Assembly: GCA_938092065.1 (NCBI GenBank)
Contig: CALKND010000003.1
Location: forward strand, 1 to 64,000
Direction: 5' to 3'
Length of the DNA stretch: 64,000 nt
DNA from: an uncultured Rhodospirillales bacterium
GTDB taxonomy: Bacteria; Pseudomonadota; Alphaproteobacteria; Rhodospirillales; JABHCV01
In this document: piece after piece, positions 9,846-19,681 of the stretch
Numbering within the stretch: position 1 is the first letter of the stretch
Layout: the number at the start of each line of letters is the position of its first letter
Translations under genes and position numbers: made by a program
The notes under the pieces: generated by a model
What the model was told of the DNA's origin: nothing
Databases searched by the model: none
What the model saw: the letters and a program-made list of their open reading frames with translations, nothing else

Positions 9846-9924
9846 ATTCCCTATAATGGTTTAAAAAATAGCAGTTTCTTCAAATTCAGCTACTCCTATT
9901 TTTTATGATCGGAACGTTATCGTG

Positions 9925-11865
9925 TTATTTATTTTGTCTGTTCACAATTAGATCATCAACGACAGCCGGTTCGGCAAGGGTTGATATATCACCCAGAGAG
10001 GTAAAGTCATTCTCTCCAATTTTGCGTAATATGCGCCGCATTATTTTACCAGAGCGCGTTTTAGGCAGACCTGGTGCCCACTGAATCCAGTCGGGTGAGG
10101 CAATTGGACCTATTTCTTTTCTGACCCACTGTACCAACTCTTTTTTTAAGTTGTCGCTAGATTCTACATCCGCGTTCAGAGTGACATAGGCATAGATACC
10201 CTGCCCCTTGATTTTGTGTGGCGCGCCAATGACCGCTGCCTCGGCTACATGTTTATGGGCAACAAGCGCACTTTCCACTTCCGCTGTTCCCATGCGGTGA
10301 CCTGAAACATTTATTACATCATCAACACGACCAGTGATCCAGTAATAGCCGTCTTCATCGCGTCGACAACCATCACCAGTGAAATATTTGCCCTGATATG
10401 TTGAAAAGTATGTTTCCATAAAACGGTTGTGATCGCCAAAAATGGTTCGCATTTGACCAGGCCAGGAATCGACGATACATAAATTACCGGACAATGCTCC
10501 CTCTAGGATATTACCTTCTCCATCTACCAATTGTGGCCGAATACCAAAGAAGGGACGTGTTGCAGATCCCGGTTTCATGTCCGTAGCTCCAGGCAGTGGC
10601 GTTATCATGATCCCGCCAGTTTCTGTTTGCCACCAAGTGTCTACGATCGGACAACGACTTGAACCGACCACATTGTAGTACCAGCTCCAGGCTTCCGGGT
10701 TGATTGGTTCACCAACGGTGCCAAGAAGTCGGATTGATTGTCTAGAGGTCTTGTCTACTGGTTCGTTACCGTCGCGCATCAGGGCTCGAATGGCTGTAGG
10801 TGCTGTGTAAAAAATATTGACGTTGTGCCTGTCGCAAATCTCCCACATGCGCGAGCTGTCCGGGTAGGTAGGAAGGCCCTCGAATAACAATGTTGTTCCA
10901 CCGTTGGCAAGTGGGCCGTATACCACGTAGGTGTGACCTGTCACCCAGCCAACATCAGCCGTACACCAGTAAATATCTCCATCGTGATAATCAAAGACGT
11001 ATTGATGGGTCATTGCCGCATAAACCATATAGCCTCCAGTAGTATGCAACACACCCTTGGGCTTGCCTGTTGATCCTGACGTGTAAAGGATGAACATGGG
11101 GTCTTCAGCGTTCATTTCCTCTGGCGGACAATTTGTGGAGGCCTCTTTGCAGGCTGTCTCATATTTGACGTCTCTACCATCAACCCAGCCGACGTTGTTG
11201 CCGGTTCGGGTGATCACAAATACTGCTTCAACCCCCGGACAGCTTTCAAGAGCTTTGTCCGTATTTTCTTTCAGCGGTATAACTTTGCCACCACGAATAC
11301 CTTCATCAGCCGTGATTACGTAACGGGATTTACAATCATTAATGCGACCAGCTAGGGCTTCTGGCGAGAAGCCACCAAAAACAATGGAGTGGATGGCACC
11401 TATTCGGGTACAGGCCAGCATAACTACTGCAGCCTCGGAAACCATGGGCATATAGATTGTAACTACATCGCCTTTTTTGATCCCACGTGACTTCATTGCA
11501 TTAGAAAAACGACAGACTTCTTCGTGTAGTTCCTTGTATGTAATATTTTTTACTTCATTGGCATTATCGCCTTCCCAAATGATGGCGGTTTGACCGCCAC
11601 GGCTTTCCAGATGCCGATCAAGGCAGTTAACTGATGCATTCAAGGTGCCATCATAGTACCATTTAATAGAGACGTCAGGCGCGTTGAAATTGACTTTTTT
11701 GACCTGGGTATAAGGTTTGATCCAGTTGATTCTTTTACCCTCTTCACGCCAAAACCCCTCATTGTCCTCCAGGGACTGTTTATACATGGCCAAGTATTTG
11801 TCGTTATCTGCCCATGCCGTTTCGGCAAGTCCAGTTGGAACCGGATAAATATCACTGTCTGACAT
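9925..11865 (-). CDS. acs: Acetyl-coenzyme A synthetase
   Basis: AMP-forming acetate--CoA ligase producing acetyl-CoA from acetate, ATP and CoA in the cytoplasm. Length is 646 residues, standard for Acs. Visible motifs are the P-loop-like [45 protein letters not shown], and the C-terminal [15 protein letters not shown]. The lysine in the last motif is the known regulatory acetylation and catalytic site in the family. It is monocistronic by appearance, convergent with the SDHAF4-like gene. Confidence 0.97.
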   Translation of the reverse strand: MSDSDIYPVPTGLAETAWADNDKYLAMYKQSLEDNEGFWREEGKRINWIKPYTQVKKVNFNAPDVSIKWYYDGTLNASVNCLDRHLESRGGQTAIIWEGDNANEVKNITYKELHEEVCRFSNAMKSRGIKKGDVVTIYMPMVSEAAVVMLACTRIGAIHSIVFGGFSPEALAGRINDCKSRYVITADEGIRGGKVIPLKENTDKALESCPGVEAVFVITRTGNNVGWVDGRDVKYETACKEASTNCPPEEMNAEDPMFILYTSGSTGKPKGVLHTTGGYMVYAAMTHQYVFDYHDGDIYWCTADVGWVTGHTYVVYGPLANGGTTLLFEGLPTYPDSSRMWEICDRHNVNIFYTAPTAIRALMRDGNEPVDKTSRQSIRLLGTVGEPINPEAWSWYYNVVGSSRCPIVDTWWQTETGGIMITPLPGATDMKPGSATRPFFGIRPQLVDGEGNILEGALSGNLCIVDSWPGQMRTIFGDHNRFMETYFSTYQGKYFTGDGCRRDEDGYYWITGRVDDVINVSGHRMGTAEVESALVAHKHVAEAAVIGAPHKIKGQGIYAYVTLNADVESSDNLKKELVQWVRKEIGPIASPDWIQWAPGLPKTRSGKIMRRILRKIGENDFTSLGDISTLAEPAVVDDLIVNRQNK

Positions 11866-11999
11866 GTTGCTAAAACCTCTCTGCGTTTTTTATGTCGCGA
11901 CCGTTATTATATTTATTTTTAAGGATAACAGTTTCTGCGACGCAATCTGAGATTGATTATCTCAAAAATACGGTGTGAAACAAGAGCTGAAACACACTT

Positions 12000-12344
12000 T
12001 TAATAAGGGAGAAGAAAAACTGATCCCTCGATGAGATCGATGGGGACATTGATAAGGGACTGTTCGGCACAAGGTCCAGAGATACAAAAGCCATCATCAA
12101 CCCTGAAGAGGGCACCGTGGGTGGAGCACATAATTAAGTTTTTATCCGGATTGAGAAAACGTCCGGGAGAAAAATCGAGAGGTGTGCCAATGTGTGGGCA
12201 ACTATTAACATAAACGAAGACTTTATTTTTTTTTCGGACCACGATAAAGCTCTCTCTTTTGCCGTTTCTTTCGGCAACAAATCCAGCGCAATCATCGTCG
12301 GCTATTTGGTTAATCTCACAAAGTTTTTGAGGGATAGCTCTCAT
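12000..12344 (-). CDS. Rieske [2Fe-2S] domain protein
   Basis: 114-residue soluble single-domain Rieske protein. The two cluster-binding boxes are visible as CPHIGTPLDF and CSTHGALF, giving the C-x-H...C-x2-H ligand set. The size and the lack of membrane or catalytic domains fit a small electron carrier of the biphenyl-dioxygenase-ferredoxin or NirD type. The partner is unknown. It lies 5 bases after the yciI gene, as the last gene of a probable tsaD-gpsA-yciI-Rieske operon. Confidence 0.88.
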   Translation of the reverse strand: MRAIPQKLCEINQIADDDCAGFVAERNGKRESFIVVRKKNKVFVYVNSCPHIGTPLDFSPGRFLNPDKNLIMCSTHGALFRVDDGFCISGPCAEQSLINVPIDLIEGSVFLLPY

Positions 12345-12349
12345 GTTTA

Positions 12350-12637
12350 TTAATATTTGGGCTCAAGAACCATTTTCCAAGGCTTGATTATGACACTTTC
12401 AAATAATCCTGCTTTAGCATACGGATCGCTGGCGGCAAAAGCATTGGCATCTGCGAGACTGGGAAAATCTACTACTAGTAAGGAACCATTCATGCCTTCA
12501 CCGTCTTGGGTAAGTGTAGGTCCAGCGACAAAGATACTGTCCCGGTGTCTTTCAATAAAATCGATATGAGCTTTGCGGGTTATAGCACGAAGATTGTTGC
12601 TGTCTGGTTTATCAGTGCATTGAATAATGAAGTGCAT
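12350..12637 (-). CDS. YciI family protein
   Basis: 95-residue YciI-like alpha/beta ferredoxin-fold protein. Features include the N-terminal MHFIIQCTDKPDS strand, the HIDFIERHRDSIFVAGP segment, and DPYAKAGLFESVIIKPW near the end, all typical of the family, including its conserved His/Asp pair. Biochemical function is not established for most members. It sits between gpsA and the Rieske gene on the minus strand, an arrangement frequent in alphaproteobacteria. Confidence 0.88.
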   Translation of the reverse strand: MHFIIQCTDKPDSNNLRAITRKAHIDFIERHRDSIFVAGPTLTQDGEGMNGSLLVVDFPSLADANAFAASDPYAKAGLFESVIIKPWKMVLEPKY

Positions 12638-12665
12638 GTTTAAATGTCCTTTTAATCGTTAGGGC

Positions 12666-13673
12666 CTATCCGAGAGGTTCCTCGTCACCTACAGGCCTTG
12701 CCAGTAGGTTTTGAATAGTTTTGTCAATATCACCATTCTTGTTAAGAATGCTGTCCATGGCTGAGCACAGTGGCATTTCAACATTTAGGGTTTTGGCTAG
12801 TTGTACTGCAGACGATGCAGTAAAAACTCCTTCGGCGATAGAGGAGCGTTTGGCTAGAATATCCCCAAGAACTTGTCCTTCTCCTAAGGCAACGCCGAGG
12901 GAGAAGTTTCTCGATTGCATTGCATTACAGGTCAGAGATAGATCACCCAGACCGGATAGGCCGAGCATAGTCCCAGGATCAGCACCTTTTGCCGTTGCCA
13001 TACGTGCTATTTCAGCCAGACCGCGAGTTATAAACGCGGCACGGGCATTGTCTCCTAGCTTGCGCCCCTCGATAATGCCACAGCCAATGGCTAGCACGTT
13101 CTTGATAGCGCCACCAAGCTCAACACCAATGATATCGTTGGATCTGTATGCTCTAAAAGTTGGCGTCGAGATAGCTTTTGATAAGGCCACCAAAGTATTC
13201 ACATCTTTTGATGCGAGAGTAACCGCCGTTGGCAGACCCTTGGCCACCTCGATAGCAAAAGTTGGCCCTGATAATGCGGCGAGGTTCACACCAGGTAAGG
13301 TTTGGGTGGCTATTTCACTCAATAGTGAACCAGTTTTCTGTTCAATGCCTTTGGCGCAGATAACGGCTGGAACCTCGATTCGCCAAAATGCCGCCATTTC
13401 ACCTGTTACCGCACGTAAGAACTGTGCGGGCATGGCTAAAAAAACAGCATCACAGGCTGCAATTTTACTTAAGTCAGTGGTTGCCCAGATGCCTTTATCT
13501 AGCGGGACACCTGGTAAAAAAAATGAGTTTTCGTGAGCTTGATTGATGGTTTTAGCGACATCCGCCTCGTGGGCTTGAATAACAACATCGCGTCCTGCGC
13601 GCCGAGCCGTTATGGCTAGGGCTGTTCCCCAGGCACCCGCCCCGATCACGCCTATTTTCTGAATTATGCTCAT
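12666..13673 (-). CDS. gpsA: Glycerol-3-phosphate dehydrogenase [NAD(P)+]
   Basis: Reduces dihydroxyacetone phosphate to sn-glycerol 3-phosphate for phospholipid synthesis. The N-terminal Rossmann signature is GVIGAGAWGTALA, the substrate-binding lysine region is GGAIKNVLAIGCG, and the C-terminal helical domain holds GLSGLGDLSLTC. Length is 335 residues, normal. It is about 55 bases downstream of tsaD on the same strand, likely co-transcribed. Confidence 0.96.
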   Translation of the reverse strand: MSIIQKIGVIGAGAWGTALAITARRAGRDVVIQAHEADVAKTINQAHENSFFLPGVPLDKGIWATTDLSKIAACDAVFLAMPAQFLRAVTGEMAAFWRIEVPAVICAKGIEQKTGSLLSEIATQTLPGVNLAALSGPTFAIEVAKGLPTAVTLASKDVNTLVALSKAISTPTFRAYRSNDIIGVELGGAIKNVLAIGCGIIEGRKLGDNARAAFITRGLAEIARMATAKGADPGTMLGLSGLGDLSLTCNAMQSRNFSLGVALGEGQVLGDILAKRSSIAEGVFTASSAVQLAKTLNVEMPLCSAMDSILNKNGDIDKTIQNLLARPVGDEEPLG

Positions 13674-13729
13674 AAGAATGTTATGCCCTGTTGCAAGAAT
13701 TCATTCAAGCATTGGCATCCCTGCGTTTG

Positions 13730-14806
13730 TTAGGCTTTGGCCCCTGCAAAGGCGGCCTTTGGTGCATCTGGGTCAAGAGGCCAGCGTGGTCGCGGCTTAA
13801 AGTTTAAATTATCCCGAGCGTTCTCAATACCCACATCTTGAATTCGCTCAATAGCTGCCCAAGCAATCATTGCCCCGTTATCTGTACACAGACTGGCGGG
13901 GGGCGCAATCAGGTCAACAGAACGTTGATTAGCAAGTATTTTCAGTCTTTTACGTAGGAACTGGTTGGCAGCAACACCACCTGCTAAAACCAAGGAGTTG
14001 CTATCTGGATGGTCTGTAAAAAAAATATCCAGTGCATGATTAATACGGTCGGCGAGCACATCGCCTGCTGCTGCCTGGAATCCAGCACACAAATCGGAAA
14101 TGTCTGTTTTTAGCAGGGGTCCTTCGGGTAGACCTAACGCAATATGACGAACCGCTGTCTTTAGGCCAGAAAAAGAGAAATCACACCCAGGACGACCTTT
14201 CATGGGCCGGGGCAGTGCAAAACGAGCCGCATTACCGTTCTTAGCAGCCGCCTCAACAGCGGGGCCGCCAGGATATCCAATTCCAAGCATTTTTGCAGTC
14301 TTATCAAATGCCTCTCCAAGGGCGTCGTCAATTGTCGTGCCTAGACGTTTGTAGCGACCCGATCCTCTGACATTTAACAACTGACAATGACCACCGGACA
14401 TTAGCAATAACAAATACGGAAATGCGACCCTGCTTACTTTGCTCAACCGGGCACTTAACGCATGACCTTCCATGTGGTTAATGGCGAGAAATGGTAGATT
14501 ACATGCGGTAGCAATAGCTTTGGCCGTCATAATACCGACAATAACCCCGCCTATCAGCCCTGGTCCACCAGTCGCGGCAACAGCATCAAGTTCGTGAAAA
14601 TTTATCCTAGCTTTGGCCATAGTTTTGCTGACAAGTACGTCCACATGCTCCAAATGAGCACGTGCTGCTACCTCCGGAACGACGCCGCCGTATGGGCGAT
14701 GATCATCTAATTGTGAGAGTATAGTTTCGGCTATAATTACTCCGTCGCCATTAACAACTGCGGCTGCAGTTTCATCACAACTTGTTTCGATCCCTAGCAC
14801 GATCAT
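13730..14806 (-). CDS. tsaD: tRNA N6-adenosine threonylcarbamoyltransferase TsaD
   Basis: Catalytic subunit of the t6A37 tRNA-modification complex (TsaB-TsaD-TsaE). The ASKHA fold is visible with IETSCDETAAAVV at the N-terminus, metal-binding histidines in NHMEGHALSA, the phosphate loop LLMSGGHCQL, and FSFSGLKTAVRH. Length is 358 residues. It is divergent from hemC across about 96 bases. Its partner tsaE is also in this window (47.6-48.1 kb), but tsaB is not. Confidence 0.97.
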   Translation of the reverse strand: MIVLGIETSCDETAAAVVNGDGVIIAETILSQLDDHRPYGGVVPEVAARAHLEHVDVLVSKTMAKARINFHELDAVAATGGPGLIGGVIVGIMTAKAIATACNLPFLAINHMEGHALSARLSKVSRVAFPYLLLLMSGGHCQLLNVRGSGRYKRLGTTIDDALGEAFDKTAKMLGIGYPGGPAVEAAAKNGNAARFALPRPMKGRPGCDFSFSGLKTAVRHIALGLPEGPLLKTDISDLCAGFQAAAGDVLADRINHALDIFFTDHPDSNSLVLAGGVAANQFLRKRLKILANQRSVDLIAPPASLCTDNGAMIAWAAIERIQDVGIENARDNLNFKPRPRWPLDPDAPKAAFAGAKA

Positions 14807-14902
14807 TTATAAACACTCATACAAATCATTTACTCTTGCCAAGCAAAAGAAGAACCTTACTCTCTGATAAGCAATTGAACCATAACTTTGGGTAAATTAT
14901 TT

Positions 14903-15844
14903 ATGAAATCATTATCTTCTTTTTGTATTGGCACCCGTGGTAGTCCGTTGGCCCAAGCTCAGGCTAAAGAACTCAAGTCGCTATTGACTGCAGCATTTCC
15001 CGAATTAGTTAATCGAGTCGAAATCACGGTTATCAAGACGACTGGCGATATGGTTCAGGATCGTGCTTTATCTGAAGTTGGTGGCAAAGGCCTGTTTACC
15101 AAAGAAATAGACGACGCCATGCTGGATGGTTGCATCGATGTAGCGGTCCATTCCATGAAAGACGTGCCAACTTGGCTACCTGACGGCATAGTTTTACCAT
15201 GCATGCTTAAACGTGAGGACACCCGCGATGTCTTTATAAGTGAAAAGGCTAAAACAATAGCTGGTCTTCCAAAAGGTAGCGTTATTGGAACTGCCTCACT
15301 GCGCCGTCAAGCTCTGGTATTACACCAGCGTCCTGACCTTAAAGTTGTCACCTTTCGTGGTAATGTGGAAACTCGCTTGAAGAAACTAGGTGCTGGTGAT
15401 GTTGATGCTACGTTACTGGCTATGGCGGGGCTCAATCGTCTGGGTCGAGCCGATGTTGCTACTTCTATAATAGAGCCCGAAGAAATTTTGCCTGCCGTGG
15501 CGCAGGGTGCCATTGGGATTACTTGTCGCGCAGACGATGAAATTTCTCAATTGTATCTGGCGGCCCTTAATCACGATGAGACAGTGATACGTGTTTCCGC
15601 AGAGCGCGCCTTATTAAGAGTTCTTGACGGGTCTTGCCGAACGCCTATTGCGGCCCTTGGGGAGATTAATTCTGATGGCAGATTTTTTTTTAGAGGTCTT
15701 GCAGCTCGTCCAGACGGCTCAGAGCTACTGGAAACCAAACGCAGTGGTTCCATCCAGGAGGCCGAAGCTCTTGGCAAGGATGCCGGTGAAGAATTAAAGG
15801 GTCGCGCCAGCCCCAATTTTTTTGATGCTGTGGAGTTGAGTTAA
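14903..15844 (+). CDS. hemC: Porphobilinogen deaminase (hydroxymethylbilane synthase)
   Basis: Polymerises four porphobilinogens to hydroxymethylbilane in tetrapyrrole synthesis. Motifs are IGTRGSPLAQAQA at the N-terminus, the VAVHSMKDVPT block, GTASLRRQA, and the dipyrromethane-cofactor cysteine in LDGSCRTPIAALG. Length is 313 residues from ATG 14903. The track starts at an upstream TTG (14888), which is less likely because the family begins just before the IGTRGSP strand. First gene of a hemC-hemD-mic60-hemY operon. Confidence 0.97.
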   Translation: MKSLSSFCIGTRGSPLAQAQAKELKSLLTAAFPELVNRVEITVIKTTGDMVQDRALSEVGGKGLFTKEIDDAMLDGCIDVAVHSMKDVPTWLPDGIVLPCMLKREDTRDVFISEKAKTIAGLPKGSVIGTASLRRQALVLHQRPDLKVVTFRGNVETRLKKLGAGDVDATLLAMAGLNRLGRADVATSIIEPEEILPAVAQGAIGITCRADDEISQLYLAALNHDETVIRVSAERALLRVLDGSCRTPIAALGEINSDGRFFFRGLAARPDGSELLETKRSGSIQEAEALGKDAGEELKGRASPNFFDAVELS

Positions 15845-15848
15845 AACT

Positions 15849-16595
15849 ATGGCCCTGAGCTTGATCATCACTCGTCCTCAGGAAGACGCAGAGCCACTGG
15901 CCAATGAATTGGCGGCCCTTGGTGTTGAAAGCCTACTAGCTCCATTGCTATCTATTAAAGCATCTGAAACAAAAATGCCGGATCTTACTGATGTTCAGGC
16001 CTTATTATTGACTAGCGCTAATGGTGTTCGGGCATTTACTCATCTCAGTAAAGAGCGAAAGATTCCTATATATGCAGTTGGACATGCCTCTGCCTTAGCC
16101 GCTCAGAAAGCAGGCTTTAATAAAGTAAAGAGCGCTGGGGGCGATGTGGAAACGCTTGCTAAACTGGTTTGCGAAAAACTTGATTCTAGGGATGGGGCTG
16201 TTCTACATATAGCTGGTTCAATGTTGGCGGGTGACCTTGCGGGTATTTTATTTCAAAACGGTTTTGATTATCGTCGCATTCAGCTTTATCATGCAAAGAA
16301 GGTCACTAATCTTCCGCCGCAATGTTTGATTGCCATTGAGGATGCTCTTGTAAATGGTGTCGTATTGTATTCTCCACGCACTGCAAAGGCGTTTATGGAT
16401 TTGCTGATAAAAGCTGAAATTGATGATTGTACATTGCAATTATCAGCTTTCTGCTTGAGCGATGCCGTTGCCGCAAAAATTGTGGCATATGACTGGGCTA
16501 ACATTGTGGTTGCTAAAACACCCGACCAGACGGCTTTGATAAAGAGCGTGAGAGAATTCTTGACCTCTAATAATTTTGCTAAACCGTCGCGATAA
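15849..16595 (+). CDS. hemD: Uroporphyrinogen-III synthase
   Basis: Cyclises hydroxymethylbilane to uroporphyrinogen III. The family is poorly conserved in sequence. The N-terminal LIITRPQEDAEPLANELAALG, the middle HIAGSMLAGDLAGIL and the VVLYSPRTAKAFMDLL segment are typical HemD4 features. Length is 248 residues. The ATG is 5 bases after the hemC stop, so translational coupling is likely. Identity is strengthened by the hemC neighbour. Confidence 0.92.
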   Translation: MALSLIITRPQEDAEPLANELAALGVESLLAPLLSIKASETKMPDLTDVQALLLTSANGVRAFTHLSKERKIPIYAVGHASALAAQKAGFNKVKSAGGDVETLAKLVCEKLDSRDGAVLHIAGSMLAGDLAGILFQNGFDYRRIQLYHAKKVTNLPPQCLIAIEDALVNGVVLYSPRTAKAFMDLLIKAEIDDCTLQLSAFCLSDAVAAKIVAYDWANIVVAKTPDQTALIKSVREFLTSNNFAKPSR

Positions 16596-16640
16596 CGCCT
16601 GATAGGCTGTGGCTACTAATTTTTTACAAGGGATTGGCTA

Positions 16641-17948
16641 GTGAGCGAAAAAATAAAAAAACAAGCAAAAAACTCTAACAAGCAAGAGAGTAAGTCATCA
16701 ACAAAAGCTATACCTGACTCGAAAGGTGGCAGTTCAAGCTCGCCGAAGGCACTGAAAGATCTGATAAAGCCCCAAATTGTATCAAACACTGAGGAAGGTG
16801 GTATTGCTCCTTTTCTGTGGGCGTTGCTTTTCATTGTTGTTGTTGGCTGTGGCGTGTATGCCATAAAACCCCTGTGGGCGCCTTATGTCATCAATTACCT
16901 ACCAAAACTAAAAAGTATAGCTGGTGATCAGATTCCCGAAGACGTGCTTGCGGATCGCATTCACCAGCTTGAGGAGGAAATCGTATTGGTCCAAAAAAGT
17001 GGACAAACCATTACTGATCTTGAAATTGAGCGAAGCCGTATGAATAAAAATTTTGAGGGAGTAATGACCCGTATTATTACGCTGGAGAAACAATTAGACA
17101 ATGTCCGTAGAATGAAGAAGTCTACGGCACCACCCACTGATGCGCTCATTACAAATGAAACCTTAAGCCGGCTCAACTCTCGCATGATCGAGTTAGAAAA
17201 AAGCGATGAAAGAGCTAGTACTATTTTAGAACGTTTGAACAAACTGGAGCAAATGGCAGGTAAAAGTGATACCAGCGCGGGTGGCTCAGCTAAAGGGCTT
17301 TCGCAAATTATGACAGATATTTCCCAGCGAATTACAACTCTTGAAAGCGGTGCAGCCGAATCTATAGCTGGCGTGGCAAATGTAGCTGAGGCCAAACAAC
17401 AGGTAAGGGCCCAAACTCTTGTTTTAGCTGTAAGTCATTTGCGTGAGTCACTCCGTTCTAGTGACCCCTTTGTTCATTCTCTTCGAGCCTTGAAAGTATT
17501 GGGTGGAGATGACCCGGATATAATGAGTGGGCACAAAGACCTTGCTCCTTTTGCCCAAAAAGGTATCCACACAATGGATATGTTGCGTCGTGAATACGAT
17601 ACTGTGGCCGAGAATATCAAAGCAGCAGCGCCGAAAGTCATCTCTGATAACATAGCTCAAGGTACTCTTGGTGAAGTTTTCAACCAAGTAACGTCCCTTG
17701 TTACTATCCGCAAGACAGATTCTGAAAACTATGATGGTTTTGAAACTAGTCTTGTTGACACCGCCATGGCTCAACTTGATCAAGGCGATCTGGAGGGCGC
17801 TATTATAACTTTGTCAGATCTTGATGGGACAGAATCTGCCGCTGCCGCTCCTTGGCTTAAAAAAGCTCGAGGCAGATTGATCGCAGAGAAAGCACTTTCC
17901 AGATTGCACGTCTTTGTTGTTTCAATTTTAGCCGCGTCTATCCAGTAG
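16641..17948 (+). CDS. Mitofilin/Mic60-like inner membrane protein (COG4223)
   Basis: 435-residue alphaproteobacterial homologue of mitochondrial Mic60. The layout matches the family: a basic, Ser/Lys-rich cytoplasmic N-terminus (~1-52), one membrane segment (IAPFLWALLFIVVVGCGVYA, ~53-73), a long coiled coil (~100-230, many K/E/L heptads), and a C-terminal helical mitofilin-like region (~250-435). In alphaproteobacteria Mic60 is known to be encoded beside hem genes, as here. It is proposed to bend or organise inner membrane and contact the outer membrane. The start is GTG 16641 with AAGGGA 8 bases upstream. Confidence 0.85.
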   Translation: MSEKIKKQAKNSNKQESKSSTKAIPDSKGGSSSSPKALKDLIKPQIVSNTEEGGIAPFLWALLFIVVVGCGVYAIKPLWAPYVINYLPKLKSIAGDQIPEDVLADRIHQLEEEIVLVQKSGQTITDLEIERSRMNKNFEGVMTRIITLEKQLDNVRRMKKSTAPPTDALITNETLSRLNSRMIELEKSDERASTILERLNKLEQMAGKSDTSAGGSAKGLSQIMTDISQRITTLESGAAESIAGVANVAEAKQQVRAQTLVLAVSHLRESLRSSDPFVHSLRALKVLGGDDPDIMSGHKDLAPFAQKGIHTMDMLRREYDTVAENIKAAAPKVISDNIAQGTLGEVFNQVTSLVTIRKTDSENYDGFETSLVDTAMAQLDQGDLEGAIITLSDLDGTESAAAAPWLKKARGRLIAEKALSRLHVFVVSILAASIQ

Positions 17949-17967
17949 GGGAATGGAGTAAGCCTAA

Positions 17968-19368
17968 ATGTTCCGCGCCGTTTGGTTTATGTTATTACTT
18001 GGTATTTTGGCCATAACGGCCATGTGGTTTGCAGATAATCCGGGCCAGGTCAGTGTGACTTGGCATGGATATGTCATTGAAACATCGGCGGCGGTATCGG
18101 TTGGCGCAATAGCGACTATTGCCGTTCTATCTGCCCTTATTTATCGCCTTTGGGTTTTTATTCGTGGCGTTCCTGCTGGAATCTCGTGGTTTCGCGGAGA
18201 AGGTCGTCGTCGTCGAGGTTATTTGGCACTTAGCCGGGGTATGGTTGCAGTGGCAGCAGGTGATCCTGGTGAGGCCCGTCGGCAGGCTGGGTGGGCTAAT
18301 AATCTACTAGAAGAGCCGTCACTTACCATGTTGCTATCAGCTCAATCCGCACAACTCGCAGGAGATGAAGACTCTGCTCATAAATTTTTTACCAAAATGC
18401 TAGAAAACCCTGATACAGAATTTCTTGGTTTGCGTGGGTTGCTTAACCAGGCAACAAAAAATGGAGATAACTATCAGGCTTTAAAATGGGTCCGCCGAGC
18501 ATACCAATTGAAGCCCGAGAGTGATTGGGTAGCACGCACCATGTTTGATCTTGCTGCTCGGGCAGGATTGTGGAGCGAAGCCTCTAGTGCTTTGGCCACT
18601 GCCGCTCGAAAAAAGCAAGTTAATTCTGCAGAGGCAAAACATTCTAGAGCAGTTCTATATCATCAAATGAGTTTGGAGGCAGAAGCATCTTGTGATAACG
18701 CCAAAGCTCTAAAGCTATCAAAAAAAGCCGTTAAGGAAGAACTTGAATTTGTCCCGGCCCAGTTACATTTGGCCCATCTGTTGATGTCTTCTGGAAAGCA
18801 AAACAAAGCCTTCATAACCTTAGAAACCGCATGGGCAGCTACTCCTCATCCTGGAATAGCTCACGCTTATTTGTCGTTTACTGAAGCTAATGATGCCATG
18901 GCGCGCATGAAGGCGGCACACAAACTAGCAGCGCTAAATCCGAAACATTTGGCCACAAAGTTGATGTTAGCTAACTGCGCCCTCAATGCAGGACTTGGGG
19001 GGGATGCCCGTAAGATTCTGGAAGAGGTTAGTGCCTTAGATGAAGCAGTCACAAGCAATTACTGCCAGTTGATGGCGAAGGTAGAAGAAGCTGAGCATTC
19101 AGACATAATTGCGGCCCGGGAGTGGTTAGTCCGTGCTGCCAATGCTGACGCTGACCCGTCATGGGTTTGTCAGGATTGTGGCAATGCAGCAGACACTTGG
19201 TCGTCCCTTTGTGGCGCTTGTCGCAGTTTTGACAAATTTCAGTGGCGGCGTCCTTCCCGTGTTCCTGGCTTAAGTGCCCCCATCGATGATGACCCAAAAG
19301 CACCACGTTTAGTTTCTCCTGGCACTCGTCTGGCACAGGAAATTGACGCGAATGGCATCGAGCATTAG
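17968..19368 (+). CDS. hemY: HemY-like TPR membrane protein
   Basis: 466-residue protein with the HemY_N domain (two membrane segments at ~3-22 and ~40-65, followed by GYLALSRGMVAVAAGDPGEARRQA) and a large TPR region. The C-terminus carries two CxxC pairs (VCQDCGN and LCGACRS), a rubredoxin-like metal knuckle resembling that of LapB/YciM. The family is conserved beside hemC/hemD but its biochemical role is unresolved. It should not be confused with Gram-positive protoporphyrinogen oxidase HemY. It lies 20 bases after mic60, in the same operon. Confidence 0.9.
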   Translation: MFRAVWFMLLLGILAITAMWFADNPGQVSVTWHGYVIETSAAVSVGAIATIAVLSALIYRLWVFIRGVPAGISWFRGEGRRRRGYLALSRGMVAVAAGDPGEARRQAGWANNLLEEPSLTMLLSAQSAQLAGDEDSAHKFFTKMLENPDTEFLGLRGLLNQATKNGDNYQALKWVRRAYQLKPESDWVARTMFDLAARAGLWSEASSALATAARKKQVNSAEAKHSRAVLYHQMSLEAEASCDNAKALKLSKKAVKEELEFVPAQLHLAHLLMSSGKQNKAFITLETAWAATPHPGIAHAYLSFTEANDAMARMKAAHKLAALNPKHLATKLMLANCALNAGLGGDARKILEEVSALDEAVTSNYCQLMAKVEEAEHSDIIAAREWLVRAANADADPSWVCQDCGNAADTWSSLCGACRSFDKFQWRRPSRVPGLSAPIDDDPKAPRLVSPGTRLAQEIDANGIEH

Positions 19369-19386
19369 TCAAGGTTCATAATCAAT

Positions 19387-19424
19387 GCCGCCTTAGCTCA
19401 GTTGGCAGGTCATCGCTTTCGTAA
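19387..19424 (+). pseudogene. Degenerate 5' half of a tRNA-Thr(CGU) gene
   Basis: GCCGCCTTAGCTCAGTTGG... runs through the acceptor 5' strand, D arm and anticodon loop (TTTCGTAA), then homology stops. It matches 30 of 38 positions of the intact tRNA-Thr(CGU) at 19574 up to the CGTAA of the anticodon loop. The D stem is broken (GGTC where GAGC is expected) and there is no T arm or 3' acceptor strand, so it cannot be functional. It begins 18 bases after the hemY stop. Confidence 0.75.
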
Positions 19425-19573
19425 TAAATGCCTCTTCCAAAAAGACAATATTTATCAGTTAGTTATGACATAAACGAAATTCATGTGAATGATATGTGTA
19501 TTATGATCATTTCATTTGTGTGAAGAAACTGGATTACCCAGATCGGTTAAGATATACAGGGACCGTGTGACTA

Positions 19574-19646
19574 GCCCTCTTAGCTCAGTTGGTAGAGCAC
19601 AGCATTCGTAATGCTGGGGTCAGGTGTTCGAATCACCTAGAGGGCA
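19574..19646 (+). tRNA. tRNA-Thr (anticodon CGU)
   Basis: Complete cloverleaf. Acceptor GCCCTCT pairs with AGAGGGC, the D arm is GCTC..GAGC, the anticodon stem CAGCA/TGCTG has loop TTCGTAA (anticodon CGU, reading ACG), and the T arm is AGGTG-TTCGAAT-CACCT. Discriminator is A and CCA is not encoded. Its 3' half is repeated imperfectly about 490 bases downstream. Confidence 0.95.
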
Positions 19647-19681
19647 CACATCTATTCCAATATTTTAAAAATGAGAAATTC

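Noticed and set aside
12721-13536. 271-aa plus-strand ORF
   Set aside because: Lies entirely antisense to gpsA, which is unambiguous; a frame shadow.
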